From: Lagopus muta
Lineage: Eukaryota > Chordata > Aves > Galliformes > Phasianidae
Assembly: GCF_023343835.1 (NCBI RefSeq)
Contig: NC_064436.1
Span: forward strand, 49,823,883 to 49,887,882
Reading direction: 5' to 3'
DNA length: 64,000 nt
A program made the translations under genes and the position numbers. The notes beneath the pieces were generated by a model, which worked only from the letters and a program-made list of their open reading frames with translations, ran no database searches and was not told the DNA's origin. The first letter of the stretch is position 1, and every line of letters starts with the position of its first letter. Below, one piece after another: positions 60,884 through 64,000 of the stretch.

Positions 60884-62115
60884 ATAGGGAGTTGAGGGGC
60901 AGCGGCGAGGGGCCTGGACGAGGCCACCAATCCACCAGAAAACAGCCCGAAACAGGAAAGAGCACCACATATGCCACTTGGAATGTGTGACGCAAACCCC
61001 AGCCTTGAAACAAAGAACAGGAAACAGCTCTGCTGGCTGCACTGGGGAGAAAGCACACAGAAACATTTAGGCGGCCCTCCCTGGCCCTATATTCATGAGC
61101 AGCTGGAGTCTTTTAAAACAACAACAGTGGGTGGAGGTGTTTGTTCATTGGGTGTGAAGAAAAACACTGTCCTTATGCAGGGGACCTGCCCTATTGACAA
61201 ACAGGCGCCCTGCACAACATGAAGGAGTGGGAGATTTTCAGACACCATGGGTCACCATGATTAACTGCAGCCTTCCCTGGGCTGATGGATTTATTGCTGG
61301 ACTGATATCACCAGTAGCTGAACAGCAGCACAGCTTCGTTGTTCCCAGCAGCCAGCTCCCCATCCAAAGCATGGACCCTCACAGACAGAACCATAGGCAC
61401 CCTGCAGGCACTGCTTTCAACTGTTAAAGGGCTTCTCCTGGCCTCCTTCATTTGGCACAGCTCAGCAAATTGTTCCAGAATTTTGCCTTCCCCATCCCTC
61501 TGTCTCACACAGACCTCACCTCGTGACCTGTGGAGGTAATACTGTTATTGTCAAAGCTCAACAAATGAATTCCTCAAGATGGAAGCAGAGCGAGGGTGCA
61601 TCTGGTCCAGATGCCCATTATAGCAACTTCAAGGTGTGTTTTCCTTCGAAGCTGTGGTTTCAGTACCATCTTCCCTGACATGCTTTGGTTGCTTGTACCC
61701 TATGGGTGAGACATCTAAAGCTATCCACGGTGAGGCTGTCTCACAACAAACTACATGGTGGTTCACAGCAGCAGCTCCAGCAGCTGTCGGCTCCATGCTG
61801 ACCTACCAGCTCCTCTTCATGCTGAGTATCTGGGACTGTAAGCAGCACCTGTATTGCGCAACTCCTATCTCCAACATCTCAGGACCTTTGTCTGATCTCG
61901 CTCACATTTACATGGTTATTTGTCTGAAGGCTTTTGCTGTTGGCAATGCAGGCACTGGTTGCACAGGTCACATCCCCAGAGCACCTCAGGGCTCTGCTAC
62001 TTAGAGGAAGTTCTGTCCGGTTCCTCGTGGAAGGAAGCAACACATTTAGTACCTTTTCTCCCTGCCCTTGACACCAGTCTCCCTCCCAGTCTGCACAGCG
62101 CATTCTGGGAAGGAA

Positions 62116-62137
62116 AAAAAAAAAAAAAAAAAAAAGG
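62116..62137 (+). repeat. Poly-A run
   Basis: Just over twenty consecutive A residues in otherwise ordinary intron DNA. No retroelement body was recognised immediately upstream. Confidence 0.85.
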
Positions 62138-63346
62138 CATTTGTTTGCTTGGACAAAAACAGAAGCGGTCACTCATGTCAGCACACTCAGGTTTTTGTAT
62201 TTTTATATTAGACAAAAAGTTCTTAAAAATACGAAGGTTGGTCTGAAGTAATTCTCCAGGGTCAGGCAGGATTATCAGATCCAGATGGAGCTCCTCTCAC
62301 ACAAAGTTCCTCATGCAATTACCAAGAACACGCGTCTTAAAAGCACTCAGTGGAAAAAGTCATTACCGTGGAGCCGTGTAATCCTTTGTCTTGGATGCAG
62401 GTAACGAGCATTCACGGATATTATTAGCTTAAATAAAGTCTTCAAAGCTCTCCTCCCACCACCCAAACGGAGCTTCTAGTAACAATACAGCCCTCAGAGC
62501 TCAGCTCCACTTCCTGCTCTTTCAGGGGCCGGGAAGCGAACGCAGCGAGAGGACAATGCAGGTACCTGACCGCGTCTGCCGGGCAGCGGCACGAGCACGA
62601 GGCGGCCCGGCTCCGCTGCGCGCCCCACGCAGCCCTCGGGCGCCCGCCTCAGTACCCGCGCCTGACGTCCCCGGGCCGCCGCTGACTCCGCTCCAAAGCA
62701 AATATCCCGCTCCCTTTTCGGCTTTACAAAGCGACATCCAGAAAAGGGAGCCGAACTACGGTCGTTATTTCTAATTCCATATTTAACCGCGGCGCTTCCC
62801 TGGACGCTGCGTGGTTGAACTTCACCGACCTCGCTGTAACGTGGTGCTACGGTCGGTGACGATATGCGGGAAAACCTATTTCCGAGAGCCCGTATCGTCC
62901 CCGGTTAAGCACTTTCCAACGGCGAGCTCCTGCAGCGGCGTTCCCCGCCGCCGGGCAGCACTCGCCCTCCGATGGACACGCAGAACCCGCCGTTCTTTTC
63001 ACCCCAGCGCCGCCCGACGCCGTGCCACGTTGGGATCCGCTGACACCGTTCCCCCTTCCCGCGGCCGAACCCCCGGGGGAGCCGCGAGGGGCCGGCCCGG
63101 ACCCCCGAGGAAGGGTCGAGAGTCCCCGGGCGCCCCCGGCGGCCGCGCAGGTGCGCGGAGCCGCGTCCACGCCGCCACGCGGGAGACGCCGCCGGAGCCG
63201 CGGGGGGCAAGCGAATCCGGCCCCGCGCTCCGCCCGGCTCCGTTCTCCCGGCTCCCGCCCCGGGCACCGCGGAGCCGGCAAACTTTTCCCCTCCCGCAGC
63301 CTATCCCGCCGCCGCAGCTCCCTCCCGTCCCGGCCCTCGCACTTAC

Positions 63347-63540
63347 GCGGTGCTCCCGCAGGGCCGGGATGGCGCGGGGCGGCGGGGGCCGGGGGCGCTG
63401 CGGAGGCTCCGTGCCGGCGTGTCCCGCGGCTGAGGCGCCTCCGCGGTGGCTCCGGGTCTGCGTGCGAGGAGGAGCCGCCCGCCGCCGCCCTGCCTCCCGC
63501 CCTCCGCCCGCCTCCCCCCCGGGCTGCTGGCACCGGGCCG
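63347..63540 (-). other. KLF3: Probable KLF3 noncoding first exon
   Basis: The minus-strand sequence GAGCACCGC is followed by GTAAGT, a full-consensus donor, inside the CpG island. Splicing to 59865 or 53201 would supply the 5' UTR. The upstream limit is a guess because no transcription start is visible; another possible donor (GGTCAG/GTACCT) lies near 62570. Confidence 0.45.
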
Positions 63541-63544
63541 CGCT

Positions 63545-63554
63545 GTCACATGAC
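63545..63554. promoter_or_regulatory. E-box/M-box (GTCACATGAC) in KLF3 core promoter
   Basis: Extended E-box TCACATGA, the type bound by MiT/TFE and USF factors, embedded in the CpG island immediately upstream of the inferred first exon. Confidence 0.35.
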
Positions 63555-64000
63555 GCGGCGCCTCTCGCCCTGCCAGGCTCCCTGGGCCGGCGGGGTTAGC
63601 GCTGGGAGGGTCACGGAGGGGAGCGCGGGAGGGCGGCTCCCGCCCGCGGGGTGGAGGCTCGGCCGAGGCGAGTCAGCGAGCAAAACAGCCGGGCACGCAC
63701 TGACTGCGCGCCGCCCGCCCTGCCTCCCGGGAGCAGACGGCCCCGCGCAGACACTAATTATCCCCAGCAGCCCGGGGAGGGAAGGAGAGGGGAGCGGAGG
63801 GAGGGGAGCGAGGCCGCCGCCCGCTGACAAACCTGCCTGGCCAGCTGCTGTTCCCCGCCCGGCTGTCAGGCAGAGGCGTGCGCCTGGCACCCGGCTCGCA
63901 GCGCACCCCGTTCCCTCCCTCCGCGCCCACCCCGGCCGACCTGCGGCGGCAAAACAACAGCAACACCCAGCGCCCGGGGGGCAGGAAGGGAGGTGCTCGC

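Larger units (their letters stand above)
53202..62519 (-). other. KLF3: KLF3 5' intron region
   Basis: About 9 kb of intron between the CpG island and the start-codon exon, interrupted by a 39-nt noncoding exon at 59827-59865. It contains A-runs near 56022, 59877 and 62116, a CR1 tail near 57.5 kb and a GC-richer stretch at about 60.5-61.6 kb. No other gene is evident; the many short frames lack support. Confidence 0.65.
62520..63990 (-). promoter_or_regulatory. KLF3: CpG island, KLF3 promoter
   Basis: Very GC-rich, CpG-dense tract reaching the right edge, with many GGGCGG/CCGCCC and CCACCC-type boxes. It lies at the 5' side of KLF3 and includes a strong minus-strand donor at 63346-63341. 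Long frames on both strands (262 and 228 codons) reflect base composition, not genes. The island may extend beyond the window. Confidence 0.8.

Noticed and set aside
62811-63599. 262- and 228-codon frames in the KLF3 CpG island
   Set aside because: Same composition effect. The KLF3 N terminus is clearly encoded at 53161, with an in-frame stop upstream.

Overview
The window looks like avian nuclear DNA, most likely a galliform such as chicken. Three things support this: CR1 LINE fragments with the bird-typical ATTCTGTG-type 3' tails, spliced vertebrate genes, and the bird-specific pair TLR1A/TLR1B. The gene order is FAM114A1 (minus), TLR1B (plus), TLR1A (plus), KLF3 (minus). This is the bird version of the mammalian FAM114A1-TLR6/TLR1/TLR10-KLF3 locus.

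Layout: 1-9.6 kb holds the 5' end of FAM114A1, with a CpG-island promoter, an inferred noncoding first exon and two coding exons; the rest of the gene lies beyond the left edge. 9.8-13.9 kb is intergenic. TLR1B (13950-15908, 652 aa) and TLR1A (25559-28015, 818 aa) each have one uninterrupted coding exon, preceded by a good 3' splice site. Between and after them lie CR1 pieces and an LTR-like dispersed repeat. From 34.3 kb to the right edge is the whole KLF3 gene on the minus strand: a long 3' UTR, five coding exons giving a 347-aa protein, a 39-nt noncoding exon, and a CpG-island promoter with a noncoding first exon.

How the genes work: TLR1A and TLR1B are plasma-membrane or phagosomal receptors that, by family knowledge, pair with TLR2-type receptors to sense bacterial lipopeptides and signal through a TIR domain. 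KLF3 is a CtBP-recruiting repressor that binds CACCC boxes. FAM114A1 (NOXP20) is a poorly understood cytosolic protein. The genes are syntenic, with no evidence of a shared pathway.

The most striking signal is in the TLR pair. A block of 1178 bp (last LRRs, LRRCT, transmembrane segment and nearly all of TIR) differs at only about 6 positions, while the flanking sequence is strongly diverged. The block is also GC-rich inside otherwise AT-rich genes. This is the footprint of recent, probably recurrent, GC-biased gene conversion. Other notable items are a 136-bp direct repeat bracketing the FAM114A1 promoter, a 159-bp near-identical duplication ending exactly at the 5' junction of a 2-kb CR1 in KLF3 intron, and an LTR-like element splitting a CR1. 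I saw no CRISPR array, tRNA, rRNA or prokaryotic-type system.
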